In this document: piece by piece, positions 53,714-62,187 of the stretch
Layout of the letters: each line of letters begins with the position of its first letter
Position numbering within the stretch: the first letter of the stretch is position 1
Made by a program: the position numbers and the translations under genes
Source of the DNA: Collinsella tanakaei
Lineage (GTDB): Bacteria; Actinomycetota; Coriobacteriia; Coriobacteriales; Coriobacteriaceae
Assembly (NCBI RefSeq): GCF_030373545.1
Contig: NZ_JAUDCO010000004.1
Span: 207,789-271,788, forward strand
Reading direction: 5' to 3'
Length of the DNA stretch: 64,000 bases
The notes under the pieces: model-generated
Database searches by the model: none
Seen by the model: only the letters and a program-made list of their open reading frames with translations
Told to the model about the DNA's origin: nothing

Positions 53714-53724
53714 GGGGGGACACC

Positions 53725-56109
53725 ATGGATACCGCTGTGTCGAACAAGGCGACCGGATCGCAGTCGCACGTGCACACCAATCAGGAGGGGTCGCTTCAGC
53801 CCACCGCATCGATGGCGCATTACACCCATGCGGACGATCTGCCCTACGAGATCATGGCGGACAACTACGACAAGCTCGCCGGGCTCTGCCGCAAGTACAT
53901 GGGCGAGGCCGACCAGGTCAAGGTCGAGCGGGCGTACTGTTTCGCCGCCGAGAAGCACGCCAAGCAAAAGCGCCGCAGCGGCGAGATGTACATCAACCAT
54001 CCCGTCGAGGTCGCCATCATCTTGGCCGAGCTCAATATGGATTGCGACGTGGTGTGCGCGGCTCTTCTGCACGACACGGTTGAGGACACCGAGACCTCGC
54101 TTGCCGACGTGACGGATATCTTCGGCGAGACGGTTGCCGAGCTCGTGGACGGCGTCACCAAGCTCACCAACATCGACGTCGACACGATGGACGAAAAACA
54201 GGCGCTCAACCTGCGCAAGATGTTCCTTGCGATGAGCCGCGACATCCGCGTGGTCATCGTCAAGCTCGCCGACCGCCTGCACAACATGCGGACGCTCGCG
54301 GCGCTGCGCGAGGATCGCCGGTTGTTCAAGGCGCGCGAGACCATGGACGTCTATGCGCCGCTGGCCGACCGCCTGGGCATTTCCTCGATCAAGTGGGAGC
54401 TCGAGGACCTTTCGTTTTTCTATCTCGAGCCCGAGGCCTACCAGCGCATCGCGCGCATGGTCGCCGAGAGCCGCGAGGTGCGCGAGCGCTTCCTGGCCGA
54501 GACCATCAAGACGCTCGACGACGAGCTGAAGCGGGTGGGAATCACCGGCTACCAGATCAACGGCCGCTCCAAGCACTATTGGTCCATCTATCAGAAGATG
54601 AAGCGCAAGGGCAAGGAGTTCTCCGAGATCTACGACCTCGTGGCGCTGCGCGTCATCACCGGCTCGGTGGGCGATTGCTACTCGGCGCTCGGCGCCGTGC
54701 ACACCCTGTGGCATCCCATGCCGGGGCGCTTCAAGGACTACATCGCCATGCCCAAGCTCAACAACTACCAGTCGCTGCACACGACGGTCATCGGTCCTAC
54801 CGCGCGCCCGCTCGAGATTCAGATTCGCACCTACGAGATGCACGAGCAGGCCGAGTACGGTATCGCCGCGCACTGGCTCTACAAGCGCTCGGGCGGCTCG
54901 TCGGCTGCCAAATCCAACGAGGCGCAGCGCCTGGACGACCAGATCAACATGCTCAAGCACTCGCTGGACTGGGCCGCCTCCGACGACATCGACGATGCCA
55001 AGGAGTTCCTGCACACCCTCAAGGCCGATCTCTACGATACCGAGATCTTCGTGTTCACGCCCAAGGGCGAGGTCATGAGCCTGCGCGCCGGGGCGACACC
55101 CCTCGATTTCGCCTACGCCGTTCACACCGAGGTGGGCAACCACTGCGTCGGCGCCAAGGTCAACGGCGTCATGGCGCCGCTGACGCACGAGCTTGCGACC
55201 GGCGACCGCGTCGAGATCATGACCAACAAGGCGTCGCGGCCCTCGCACGACTGGCTGAACATCGTGCGCACCCCGTCGGCGCGCTCCAAGATCAAGCGCT
55301 ACTTCGCCGCGGTCACGAAGGACGACAACGCGACCGCCGGCCGCGATATGCTCGCACGCGATCTGCGCAAGCGCGGCTACGGTATCTCCACGCAGCGCAC
55401 GACGCGCGCGCTCAACACCGTGGCCGAGCAGCTCAACTTCAAGCAGATCGACGACGTGTTCGCCGCGATCGGCGGGGGCAAGCTCGCCGTGCGCATGGTG
55501 GGCAACAAGGTCCAGCAGATCTTGGACCCCAAGCCCGAGGCACCCGTCAAGAGGCCCGAGGCGGAGGACGAGGCCCAGCCGGCGCGCGGGTCGAACCGCC
55601 GTCCGCGCTCCTCGTCCAAGTCCAATTCGGGCGTCATGGTCAAGGGCGAGGCGAGCAAGGGTCTGCTTGTGCGTCTGGCCCATTGCTGCAACCCGGTGTT
55701 TGGCGACGATATCGTCGGCTTCATCACCCGCGGCCGCGGCGTGTCGGTGCATCGTGCCAACTGCCCCAACGTGAAAGGCCTCATGGAGCATCCCGAGCGC
55801 ATGATCGAGGTCGCATGGGATCGCGGCGCAGACGCCCTGTTCCAGGTCGAGATCGTGGTCGAGTGCCTGGACCGCATGGGACTGCTCAAGGACGTGACCA
55901 TCGCCATCGGCGACGCGGGCGGCAACATCCTGTCCGCTGCGACCGCGACCGATCGCGAGGGCGGCGCGACCTTGCGCTTCCTGGTCGAGATCTCCGATGC
56001 AAGCGGTCTGGAGCCGCTGTTCTCCGCGATCTCGTCGGTGGAGAGCGTCTACGATGTGCGCCGCCTCATGCCGGGCGAGGGGAATATCACCATGAAGCGC
56101 CGCGCCTAG
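53725..56109 (+). CDS. rel: Bifunctional (p)ppGpp synthetase/hydrolase
   Basis: A 794-residue RelA/SpoT homologue controlling the stringent response. After ~75 variable residues, the hydrolase HD domain is intact (INHPVEVAII, LLHDTVEDTE). The synthetase domain follows (VALRVITGSVGDCYSALGAVH, GRFKDYIAMPKLNNYQSLHT, given in pieces), then TGS (EIFVFTPKGEVMSL) and a C-terminal ACT domain. Both activities are therefore expected. The start follows a G-rich site (GGGGGGGA) and lies 11 bp after the recJ fusion, suggesting one operon. Confidence 0.95.
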   Translation: MDTAVSNKATGSQSHVHTNQEGSLQPTASMAHYTHADDLPYEIMADNYDKLAGLCRKYMGEADQVKVERAYCFAAEKHAKQKRRSGEMYINHPVEVAIILAELNMDCDVVCAALLHDTVEDTETSLADVTDIFGETVAELVDGVTKLTNIDVDTMDEKQALNLRKMFLAMSRDIRVVIVKLADRLHNMRTLAALREDRRLFKARETMDVYAPLADRLGISSIKWELEDLSFFYLEPEAYQRIARMVAESREVRERFLAETIKTLDDELKRVGITGYQINGRSKHYWSIYQKMKRKGKEFSEIYDLVALRVITGSVGDCYSALGAVHTLWHPMPGRFKDYIAMPKLNNYQSLHTTVIGPTARPLEIQIRTYEMHEQAEYGIAAHWLYKRSGGSSAAKSNEAQRLDDQINMLKHSLDWAASDDIDDAKEFLHTLKADLYDTEIFVFTPKGEVMSLRAGATPLDFAYAVHTEVGNHCVGAKVNGVMAPLTHELATGDRVEIMTNKASRPSHDWLNIVRTPSARSKIKRYFAAVTKDDNATAGRDMLARDLRKRGYGISTQRTTRALNTVAEQLNFKQIDDVFAAIGGGKLAVRMVGNKVQQILDPKPEAPVKRPEAEDEAQPARGSNRRPRSSSKSNSGVMVKGEASKGLLVRLAHCCNPVFGDDIVGFITRGRGVSVHRANCPNVKGLMEHPERMIEVAWDRGADALFQVEIVVECLDRMGLLKDVTIAIGDAGGNILSAATATDREGGATLRFLVEISDASGLEPLFSAISSVESVYDVRRLMPGEGNITMKRRA

Positions 56110-56141
56110 CCTCAGGCCTCCCCAGGCACCCGATCTTGCCC

Positions 56142-56490
56142 CTCAAGCCTTCGGGCGCCGCACGCTAGGCGTGCGCCCTCGGCTTTCGGGGCAACCTCGG
56201 GCGCCTGGGGAGGCCTGAAGGGGATGAGGCACCCCACCTCGCCGCTCAAGCCTTCGGGCGCCGCACGCTAGGCGTGCGCCCTCGGCTTTCGGGGCAACCT
56301 CAGGCACCTGGGGAGGCCTGGAAGGGATGGGGGTATCCAACTTGCTCCTCGAGTCTTCGGCGCCGCGTGTTAGGCGTGCGCCCTCGGCTTTCGCGGCGAT
56401 CTGGGGCATCTGGGAAGGCCTGAGGTCGATGGGGGCACCCGGTCTCGTCCTATAATTGTCTGGCGTTGCGCCAAGGCGTGCGCCCTCGGC
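56142..56490. repeat. Tandem repeat of about 103 bp, 3.3 copies
   Basis: Units start at 56142, 56245 and 56348 (period 103); a partial fourth shares AGGCGTGCGCCCTCGGCTTT at 56474. Copies 1 and 2 are nearly identical and copy 3 is diverged. Each unit contains a GC palindrome around CACGCTAGGCGTG and ends in CTGGGGAGGCCTG, which is complementary to the array's left flank (CAGGCCTCCCCAG). The 489-bp gap between rel and the MBL gene is filled by this array. Confidence 0.85.
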
Positions 56491-56598
56491 TTTCAGGCGC
56501 CCGCGGACGCCGGGGATGTCTGCGGGCGGCGGAGCATCTGATGGCTACTGCTCAATTGCTGGGCGCACCGTCTCGTGCGCCCGTCGGAAAGGAACGGT

Positions 56599-57306
56599 AT
56601 GGAGAACAGCGAGTTTTCCCTTGACCTTACGGCACGCGGATCGCTGTCTGTCGAATGCGTGGTCAACGGTCCCATTCAGACGAACACCTACTTCGTCGCC
56701 TCGGGCGATGAGGCGGTGATTATCGATCCGGCGTGGGATGGCGAGGAGCTCGCGCGCCATTTCACTGCATACCATCCCGGCGTGCGCGTCACCGCGCTCG
56801 TGTGCACGCATGGGCATGCCGATCATACCGGTGGCGTGGCGGGCCTTCGTCGCGTGCTGGGCGATGAGGTTCCCTTTGTTATCGCCGAGGCGGATGCCGA
56901 CACGGCGCGCCGCCATGTGGGATGGCTGCGGGCAAACTGGGGGATCGACACCCCGGCGCCGCCCGAGCCCGATCGCCTCCTCCATGAGGGCGATACGGTG
57001 GAGTTCGGCGATGTCTGCCTCCAGGTCATCGCAACGCCGGGCCATACGCCGGGAGGCATCGTGCTGTTTGCCGCCACCGAGGGCGGGGACATCGCCTTCT
57101 GCGGCGACACGCTGTTTCCGGGCAGCCACGGGCGCACGGATCTCGAGGGGGGCGACGAGCGGACGATCATGCACTCGCTCGCCCACATGTTCAGGATTCT
57201 CCCCGACGACACGCGCTGTCTTCCCGGGCACAACGGTTCCACGACGGTTGCCGTCGAGCTCGAGAACAACGAGTTCGTTCGCCGCGCGCTCAGCTTGGGG
57301 TACTGA
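56599..57306 (+). CDS. MBL-fold metallo-hydrolase (glyoxalase II-like)
   Basis: A 235-residue metallo-beta-lactamase-fold enzyme. The metal site THGHADHTGG (HxHxDH), then TPGHTPGG, FCGDTLFPGSHGRTDL and PGHNGST supply all expected ligands. VVNGPIQTNTYFV is the common start of the YcbL/glyoxalase II group. The substrate may be a thioester, but this is not determined. ATG 56599 follows AAAGGAA. A terminator lies 50 bp after the stop. Confidence 0.92.
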   Translation: MENSEFSLDLTARGSLSVECVVNGPIQTNTYFVASGDEAVIIDPAWDGEELARHFTAYHPGVRVTALVCTHGHADHTGGVAGLRRVLGDEVPFVIAEADADTARRHVGWLRANWGIDTPAPPEPDRLLHEGDTVEFGDVCLQVIATPGHTPGGIVLFAATEGGDIAFCGDTLFPGSHGRTDLEGGDERTIMHSLAHMFRILPDDTRCLPGHNGSTTVAVELENNEFVRRALSLGY

Positions 57307-57358
57307 CGGGGTTGCTGCCAAAGCAGGCGAGCTTCCGCCATCATGGACGCGTTGTGAA

Positions 57359-57398
57359 GGGGCATTGCCGTTTCAAGGCGATGCCCCGTGTTGTTTTT
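57359..57398 (+). terminator. Terminator after the MBL hydrolase gene
   Basis: GGGGCAT (57359-57365) pairs with ATGCCCC (57381-57387), with an inner GCC/GGC, followed by TTGTTTTT. The remainder of the gap to 57610 holds no other feature I can support. Confidence 0.85.
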
Positions 57399-57610
57399 AG
57401 GGTCGCCGTGCGTGCCGCGGCGCCGTGCCGCTGCGCGCCGACGGTCGCTGCCAGCAGATGTCGGAAGTGCAAGGGAGCCGTGTTGGACGGCCGTCGGGTT
57501 TTATGCGATATATGTCGGACGACCTGCAAAAATCTTTCTCATCAGACGCGCTGAAAGCCAGCTGGACGATAGCCTTGGGATGAAGCCGGATCGATGCGAA
57601 AGGTGGCGTC

Positions 57611-58291
57611 ATGGATGGGTTCGAGGATGTTCAGCAGGCGATGCGCTATGTCGCGGACTACTGGATCAAACGGAAGTGGACGTTTCTGAACGAGGCGAAC
57701 GAGGAGTTTGTCGCCTTCGTCGATCCGGCGTTCTACTACCAGGAATGCCTGACGCCCGACGAGGTCGCCTCGGTCAGCATGTGCTTTACCGAGTGGGTGC
57801 TGTTCGAGCGACCGCTTCGTCGAGGGAAGACGCCCTTGCAGATCCTGCGCGACGACCCGCCGCAGGATGCTCCAGAGGGGCTCGCGGATATCCTGCGCGC
57901 CGTCGTTGCGAGCCAGGTGTTCTCGCGTTTCGCGATATGCGACAAGGATGTGGCGAGCGGCATGACGGTCCTGCGGGATGTGCGGACCGACTGCAGATAC
58001 GACGTACTCGATCCCCACATCTGCGCGATGGAGCATTGGGGCGCAGGGACCGTTGCCGTGAGGATCGCACGCGTGCGGGGCACGTGGCAGCCGGTGGGGC
58101 AGGTGTACCTCTATGATCACGTGCCCGCCCAGGAAAACGCCATCGATGGTCCGGGGGAGATGCATCCGGAGGATTACCTGTGCAAGCCGGAGGCGGAGCA
58201 TGCGAGTTTCTATCTGAGGCTGCTACGCGATATTCTGGGAATCGATGGACGCTATCACAAGAGCGCTCGCGTGCGGGGGCGTGCAGCCTGA
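57611..58291 (+). CDS. Conserved-looking protein of unknown function
   Basis: A 226-residue soluble protein that I do not recognise. It is rich in aromatic residues and acidic, starting MDGFEDVQQAMRYVADYWIK. A regular alpha/beta pattern is suggested by FTEWVLFERPL, AVRIARVRGTWQPVGQVYLYD and FYLRLLRDILGIDG. There is no signal peptide, membrane helix or obvious catalytic motif. Codon use matches the neighbours, and GAAAGG precedes the ATG, so it is very likely a real gene. It sits alone between the MBL hydrolase and fba. Confidence 0.7.
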   Translation: MDGFEDVQQAMRYVADYWIKRKWTFLNEANEEFVAFVDPAFYYQECLTPDEVASVSMCFTEWVLFERPLRRGKTPLQILRDDPPQDAPEGLADILRAVVASQVFSRFAICDKDVASGMTVLRDVRTDCRYDVLDPHICAMEHWGAGTVAVRIARVRGTWQPVGQVYLYDHVPAQENAIDGPGEMHPEDYLCKPEAEHASFYLRLLRDILGIDGRYHKSARVRGRAA

Positions 58292-58440
58292 CGGTCGGGT
58301 CGGTGCATATATGCCGTGTGCGACATCCTCGCCCCGGTTTGTTACCTCCATGGCTCATCCGTGCATTTGGTGGCTGATGCCTGTCCATCGAGTGGTAGAC
58401 TATGGCGAAGTATCAGAGCAAACCTACAGGGAGGTTTTCC

Positions 58441-59307
58441 ATGCTCGTCAACGCAGCAGAGATGCTCAAGAACGCCGAGGCTGGTCACTACGCGCTCGGC
58501 GCCTTCAACACCAACAATCTCGAGTGGACCCTTTCCATCCTTCAGGCCGCCGAAGAGGCCAAGTCCCCGCTCATCATGCAGTGCACCGGCGGTGCCGCCA
58601 AGTGGATGGGCGGCTACAAGGTCTGCGCCGACATGGTCAAGGCGGCTGTCGAGGCCCTGAACATCACCGTTCCGGTCGCCCTGCATCTCGATCACGGTTC
58701 GTATGAGGACTGCTTCAAGTGCATCGAGGCCGGCTTCACCTCCATCATGTACGACGGCTCCCACGAGGAGACCTTCCAGATCAACCTCGACCGCACCAAG
58801 GAGCTTGTGGAGCTCGCCCACTCCAAGGGCATCTCCATCGAGGCCGAGGTCGGCGGCATCGGCGGCGTTGAGGACGGCGTCGCCTCCAACGGCGAGCTGG
58901 CTGATCCTGCTGAGTGCAAGCAGATTGCCGACCTGGGCGTCGACTTCCTCGCCTGCGGCATCGGCAACATCCACGGCGTGTATCCGGCTGACTGGGCTGG
59001 CCTGTCCTTCGATCGCCTCGCCGAGATCAAGGCCGAGGTCGGCGACCTGCCGCTCGTGCTCCACGGCGGCACCGGCATCCCCGTCGACCAGATCCAGAAG
59101 GCCATCTCCATGGGCGTCTCCAAGATCAACGTCAACACCGACCTGCAGCTCGTCTTCGCCGCTGCCACGCGCGGTTACATCGAGGCCGGCAAGGATCAGC
59201 AGGGCAAGGGCTATGACCCCCGCAAGCTGCTGAAGCCCGGCCGCGACGCCATCGTCGAGCGCACCAAGGAGCTCATGGAGGAGTTCGGCTCTGTGAACAA
59301 GGCGTAA
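58441..59307 (+). CDS. fba: Class II fructose-bisphosphate aldolase
   Basis: A 288-residue zinc aldolase of glycolysis. LGAFNTNNLEW, the catalytic LHLDHGSYE (metal His and Asp), SIMYDGSHE, EAEVGGIGGVEDGV, LVLHGGTGIP and INVNTDLQ are all present. ATG 58441 lies six bases after GGGAGG and is preferred to ATG 58402 (no ribosome site). The strongly biased codons (GCC, CTC, AAG, ATC) indicate high expression. A long hairpin follows. Confidence 0.95.
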   Translation: MLVNAAEMLKNAEAGHYALGAFNTNNLEWTLSILQAAEEAKSPLIMQCTGGAAKWMGGYKVCADMVKAAVEALNITVPVALHLDHGSYEDCFKCIEAGFTSIMYDGSHEETFQINLDRTKELVELAHSKGISIEAEVGGIGGVEDGVASNGELADPAECKQIADLGVDFLACGIGNIHGVYPADWAGLSFDRLAEIKAEVGDLPLVLHGGTGIPVDQIQKAISMGVSKINVNTDLQLVFAAATRGYIEAGKDQQGKGYDPRKLLKPGRDAIVERTKELMEEFGSVNKA

Positions 59308-59331
59308 CGCCTGCTCTCCCGTGCCTGTTCG

Positions 59332-59417
59332 GAAAGCCCCGGAGGGTTCCCACGCGCGCGTCCTCGCCGCTTCGCGGCTGCGGGATTGCGCGCTTAGGGA
59401 AGCCCTCCGGGGCTTTC
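59332..59417 (+). terminator. Large stem-loop after fba
   Basis: GAAAGCCCCGGAGGGTTCCC (59332-59351) pairs with the stretch 59397-59417 (one extra base). Inside are GCGCGC pairing and a GCCGC-TTC-GCGGC hairpin. There is no strong T-run after it, only CTTTCCTG, so it may work as a terminator or as a 3' stabiliser. Confidence 0.6.
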
Positions 59418-59589
59418 CTGCGTTTACGGGGCCGGGCGTTTCGACTTGATGGAAGAGCGGGCGAAGCTGGGCGGGAATCGGGGTCGTTGACGCTGCGCTG
59501 CGCTTCGCGCCCAGGAGTGTTGGGGGTAGAATCGGGATGGTTCGGGGTTGTCGACCCTGGCCCATCGGCAATGGATACAAGGGGGAGAG

Positions 59590-61014
59590 ATGACGGTTAA
59601 GACCACGTTGCCTGAGGAAGGCAAGCTTGTTGTGGAAGGGCCGGTCGGGTGCGCCGACGAGGTTTCCAACGACGATTATCGCTTTCTGGTCGTGGGCTTG
59701 CCTGCCGAGATTGAACGGCTCAAGCAGGCGGGGTACCTCGGCGAGGCGATTCGTGCGTGCGACGAGTTGCTGAAGGGCGACGTTACGCCGGAGCTTGCGG
59801 CGTGCCTGCGTGTCGAGCGTCATCGCATGGGCAGGTTGGCTCAGCAGTTTTGCGTGACGCGCGCCGAGGCGCTTGCTGCCATCCGCACCGAGTGGCCGGA
59901 GTTTACCGAGGAGCAGCTCGACGACCTCATTGCGCGCAAGCGTATCGATTGGCGCTTCATCGAGAGCGAGCAGCGCTTCCTCGACAACTTCCTCGATTCG
60001 CTGCGCGTGTATCCGTCTGAGGTGCCCGGACTCAAGAAGGACGAGTCTCGCGATCTCGAGCTTCGTGACGCCATGCTTGCGCGCATGCATGAGCAGGGTG
60101 GCCTGACCTGCGAGATTTCGCTGAAGGCGTCCATCGATATCCCTGGGGCGACGCCGGGCGAGATGCTGCGCGCGTGGCTGCCGGTGCCGGCGGCCTGTCC
60201 CCAGCAGTCCGCTATCGACGTCTACGATTGGACTCCCGGCGTGCTCGTCGCCAAAGAGGACGCGCCCGCGCGCACGGCGTTTTGGGGCTCGAGGGAATCT
60301 CACGCCTTTGAGGCGAGCTACCGCTACCGCATCCACGCACCGTATGTTGACACCTGCGCGCCGGCTCCCGCGGAACATGTCGTGGCAGACGATGCGGTTG
60401 TCGATGACGACCTCGCTGAGCTTGCGCCCCATATCGTGTTTACGCCGTATCTGTGCACGCTGACCGCGCGCGTCGTCGGCGACATCGAGCGCCCGATCGA
60501 CCAGGCGCGTGCCATCTACGACTACATCACCCAAAATGTGGACTACCGCTATCAGCCTTCCTATGCGCAGCTCGACTGCATCCCGGACCATTGCGCGAAG
60601 TCGCTGCGCGGCGATTGCGGCGTCATGGCGCTCACGTTTATCACCATGTGCCGTATCGCGGGCATTCCCGCGCGCTGGCAGTCCGGCTTGTACGTGTCTC
60701 CCGATTACGTCGGCCCGCATGACTGGGCGATGTTTTATACCGACGAGTTCGGCTGGCTGTGGGCGGATTGCTCGTTCGGCTCTTCGGCACGGCGTGAGGG
60801 CAACGAGGCACGCCGCCTGCACTACTTCGGCAATCTCGATCCATGGCGCATGGTGGCGAACTCTCGCTATCAGGCTGAATTGACGCCCGCCTGCAACGGT
60901 GTGCGCTGCGACCCCTTCGACAACCAGATGGGCGAGTCAAGCGTAGAGGGCCGCGGGTGCGATGAGAACGAAATGCTCCGCAGTATCGAGCTTATCGAAA
61001 TGCACGAGGTGTAA
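59590..61014 (+). CDS. Transglutaminase-like domain protein
   Basis: A 474-residue cytoplasmic protein. The C-terminal half is a transglutaminase-like cysteine hydrolase: Cys in LRGDCGVMALTF (~341), His in VGPHDWAMFY (~376) and Asp in LWADCSFG (~391). AIYDYITQNVDYRYQ precedes it as usual. The N-terminal ~170 residues are helical with a TPR-like stretch (LKQAGYLGEAIRACDELL), and the middle contains beta structure (MLRAWLPVP, FEASYRYRI). The substrate is unknown; relatives act as peptidases. ATG 59590 follows GGGGGAG. Confidence 0.88.
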   Translation: MTVKTTLPEEGKLVVEGPVGCADEVSNDDYRFLVVGLPAEIERLKQAGYLGEAIRACDELLKGDVTPELAACLRVERHRMGRLAQQFCVTRAEALAAIRTEWPEFTEEQLDDLIARKRIDWRFIESEQRFLDNFLDSLRVYPSEVPGLKKDESRDLELRDAMLARMHEQGGLTCEISLKASIDIPGATPGEMLRAWLPVPAACPQQSAIDVYDWTPGVLVAKEDAPARTAFWGSRESHAFEASYRYRIHAPYVDTCAPAPAEHVVADDAVVDDDLAELAPHIVFTPYLCTLTARVVGDIERPIDQARAIYDYITQNVDYRYQPSYAQLDCIPDHCAKSLRGDCGVMALTFITMCRIAGIPARWQSGLYVSPDYVGPHDWAMFYTDEFGWLWADCSFGSSARREGNEARRLHYFGNLDPWRMVANSRYQAELTPACNGVRCDPFDNQMGESSVEGRGCDENEMLRSIELIEMHEV

Positions 61015-61050
61015 GCGCGGCGCCGTATGCTACTATAGTCCGCGTGCTGT

Positions 61051-61137
61051 GCCCGAGTGGCGGAATTGGCAGACGCAGTGGACTCAAAATCCACCGGTGG
61101 CGACATCGTGCGAGTTCGAGTCTCGCCTCGGGCACCA
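61051..61137 (+). tRNA. tRNA-Leu(CAA)
   Basis: The 87-base gene includes the encoded CCA. The acceptor GCCCGAG (61051-61057) pairs with CTCGGGC (61127-61133). The anticodon stem TGGA/TCCA has loop CTCAAAA, giving anticodon CAA (codon UUG). A long variable arm (GGTGGCGACATCGTGC region) fits a type II tRNA, and the T-arm contains GTTCGAGTC. A TACTATAG -10-like box lies about 20 bases upstream. Confidence 0.95.
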
Positions 61138-61150
61138 TAGAGAACAGTGA

Positions 61151-61179
61151 GGGCTCCAGCGATGGGGCCCTTTCGTTTT
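61151..61179 (+). terminator. Terminator of tRNA-Leu
   Basis: GGGCTCC and GGGGCCC pair around AGCGAT, followed by TTTCGTTTT. Confidence 0.75.
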
Positions 61180-61192
61180 GATGCGCTATACA

Positions 61193-61440
61193 GGCGAGAC
61201 TCGAACTCGCGAGAGCGCGCGAGACTGTGGAAATGCGTGAGCATTTCCCAGCGAGCGGCGAAGGGTGCCGTAGGCACCCGGAGCATGCGGGCGCCGCAGG
61301 CGCACGCTTCGAGTCTCGCCTCGGGCTTCTCTGCCATGTCGGCGATGCGCCCATCCGTCCCCGCGCCCGGGGGTCCGCGCCGTAGGCGCCCGGAGCATGC
61401 GGGCGCCGCAGGCGCACGCTTCGAGTCTCGCCTCGGGGCT
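61193..61440. repeat. Copies of the tRNA-Leu 3' end and a 112-bp tandem repeat
   Basis: 61193-61213 is an inverted copy of the tRNA T-arm (GCGAGACTCGAACTCGC). Two direct copies of the tRNA 3' end, TTCGAGTCTCGCCTCGGG, lie at about 61309-61326 and 61420-61437. Each direct copy closes a ~60-bp block (from 61267 and 61379, containing GGAGCATGCGGGCGCCGCAG), giving a 112-bp tandem period. No gene lies between the tRNA and 61572. Confidence 0.85.
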
Positions 61441-61572
61441 TTTTCGGGGCAAAGAACCCTGCCGGCGGTATCCTCTTATCCGGTAGATGGATTTCGAGGC
61501 AGCAATCGCGCCATGCAGCAGATAAGCTTGGGTCTCGATTGAACAGCATCGACCGATGGCAGGTGAGGGCCC

Positions 61573-61914
61573 ATGAATATCCAGATCTTCGGCACCAAGA
61601 AGAGTTTTGACACCAAAAAGGCGCAGCGCTACTTCAAGGAGCGTCGCATCAAGTTCCAGTTCATCGACCTGAAAGAGAAAGAGATGAGCAAAGGTGAGCT
61701 CCAAAGCGTGCTGCGCGCGGTCGGAGGCATCGATGCCGCTGTTGATCCCAAGGCAAAAGATCAAGATACCGTCGCCCTCATCACCTATCTCGCCGAGAGC
61801 CAGAAGTTCGATAAGCTGCTCGAGAACCAGCAGGTGCTTCGCGAGCCGATCGTGCGGAACGGCAGCCGGGCGACCGTCGGTTACGAGCCGGATGTCTGGA
61901 AGTCGTGGGAATAG
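61573..61914 (+). CDS. ArsC/Spx-family protein without the catalytic cysteine
   Basis: A 113-residue protein with the thioredoxin-like ArsC/Spx fold: an initial strand MNIQIFGTKKS, then FDTKKAQRYFKERRIKFQFIDLKEKEMS, ELQSVLRAVGG and the C-terminal LREPIVRNGSRATVGYEPDVW (quoted in pieces), which is typical of the family. The redox Cys normally in NxxC(D/S)T is Phe12 here (KKSFDTKKA), and no other Cys occurs in the chain. Arsenate reductase activity is therefore unlikely; a binding or regulatory role is possible. The ATG follows GGTGAGGG. Confidence 0.82.
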   Translation: MNIQIFGTKKSFDTKKAQRYFKERRIKFQFIDLKEKEMSKGELQSVLRAVGGIDAAVDPKAKDQDTVALITYLAESQKFDKLLENQQVLREPIVRNGSRATVGYEPDVWKSWE

Positions 61915-61983
61915 CGACGGTGACGAGCACCCCCATACAACCATCATGGTGAAACCGTGAAGCGAATCGAATGCGGAGGAGTT

Positions 61984-62187
61984 GTGGTACTATAGCCGCT
62001 GCGCTGTGATGAGCAGCGCCTGAAAGTGGGGCATATGGCCCCCACCTTTCGGCGCCCATGGGTTGCTGTCTGGTCGTACAACGTATCGCCTGGGGGCGTA
62101 TGCCCCTGTGGATCCGAACCGTGTACCCGGATGCTTCCTGTAGGCATTCGGGTTTTTGTTTTGTCCGCTACGAAGGAGGTTGGGACA
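61984..62187 (+). promoter_or_regulatory. infC leader with transcription attenuator (L20-leader type)
   Basis: A TACTATAG -10-like box sits near 61989-61996. The transcribed leader holds several stems (for example GGGGCATATGGCCCC), then an intrinsic terminator: ACCCGGATGC (62125-62134) pairs with GCATTCGGGT (62144-62153) and is followed by TTTTGTTTTG. It ends ~25 bases before the infC ribosome site. In Gram-positive bacteria, leaders of infC-rpmI-rplT operons terminate early when ribosomal protein L20 binds; the same control is inferred here. Confidence 0.75.

Noticed and set aside
56143..56409. Small minus-strand gene of 88 codons in the 103-bp repeat
   Set aside because: It consists of translated repeat units without a ribosome site; the DNA repeat explains it.
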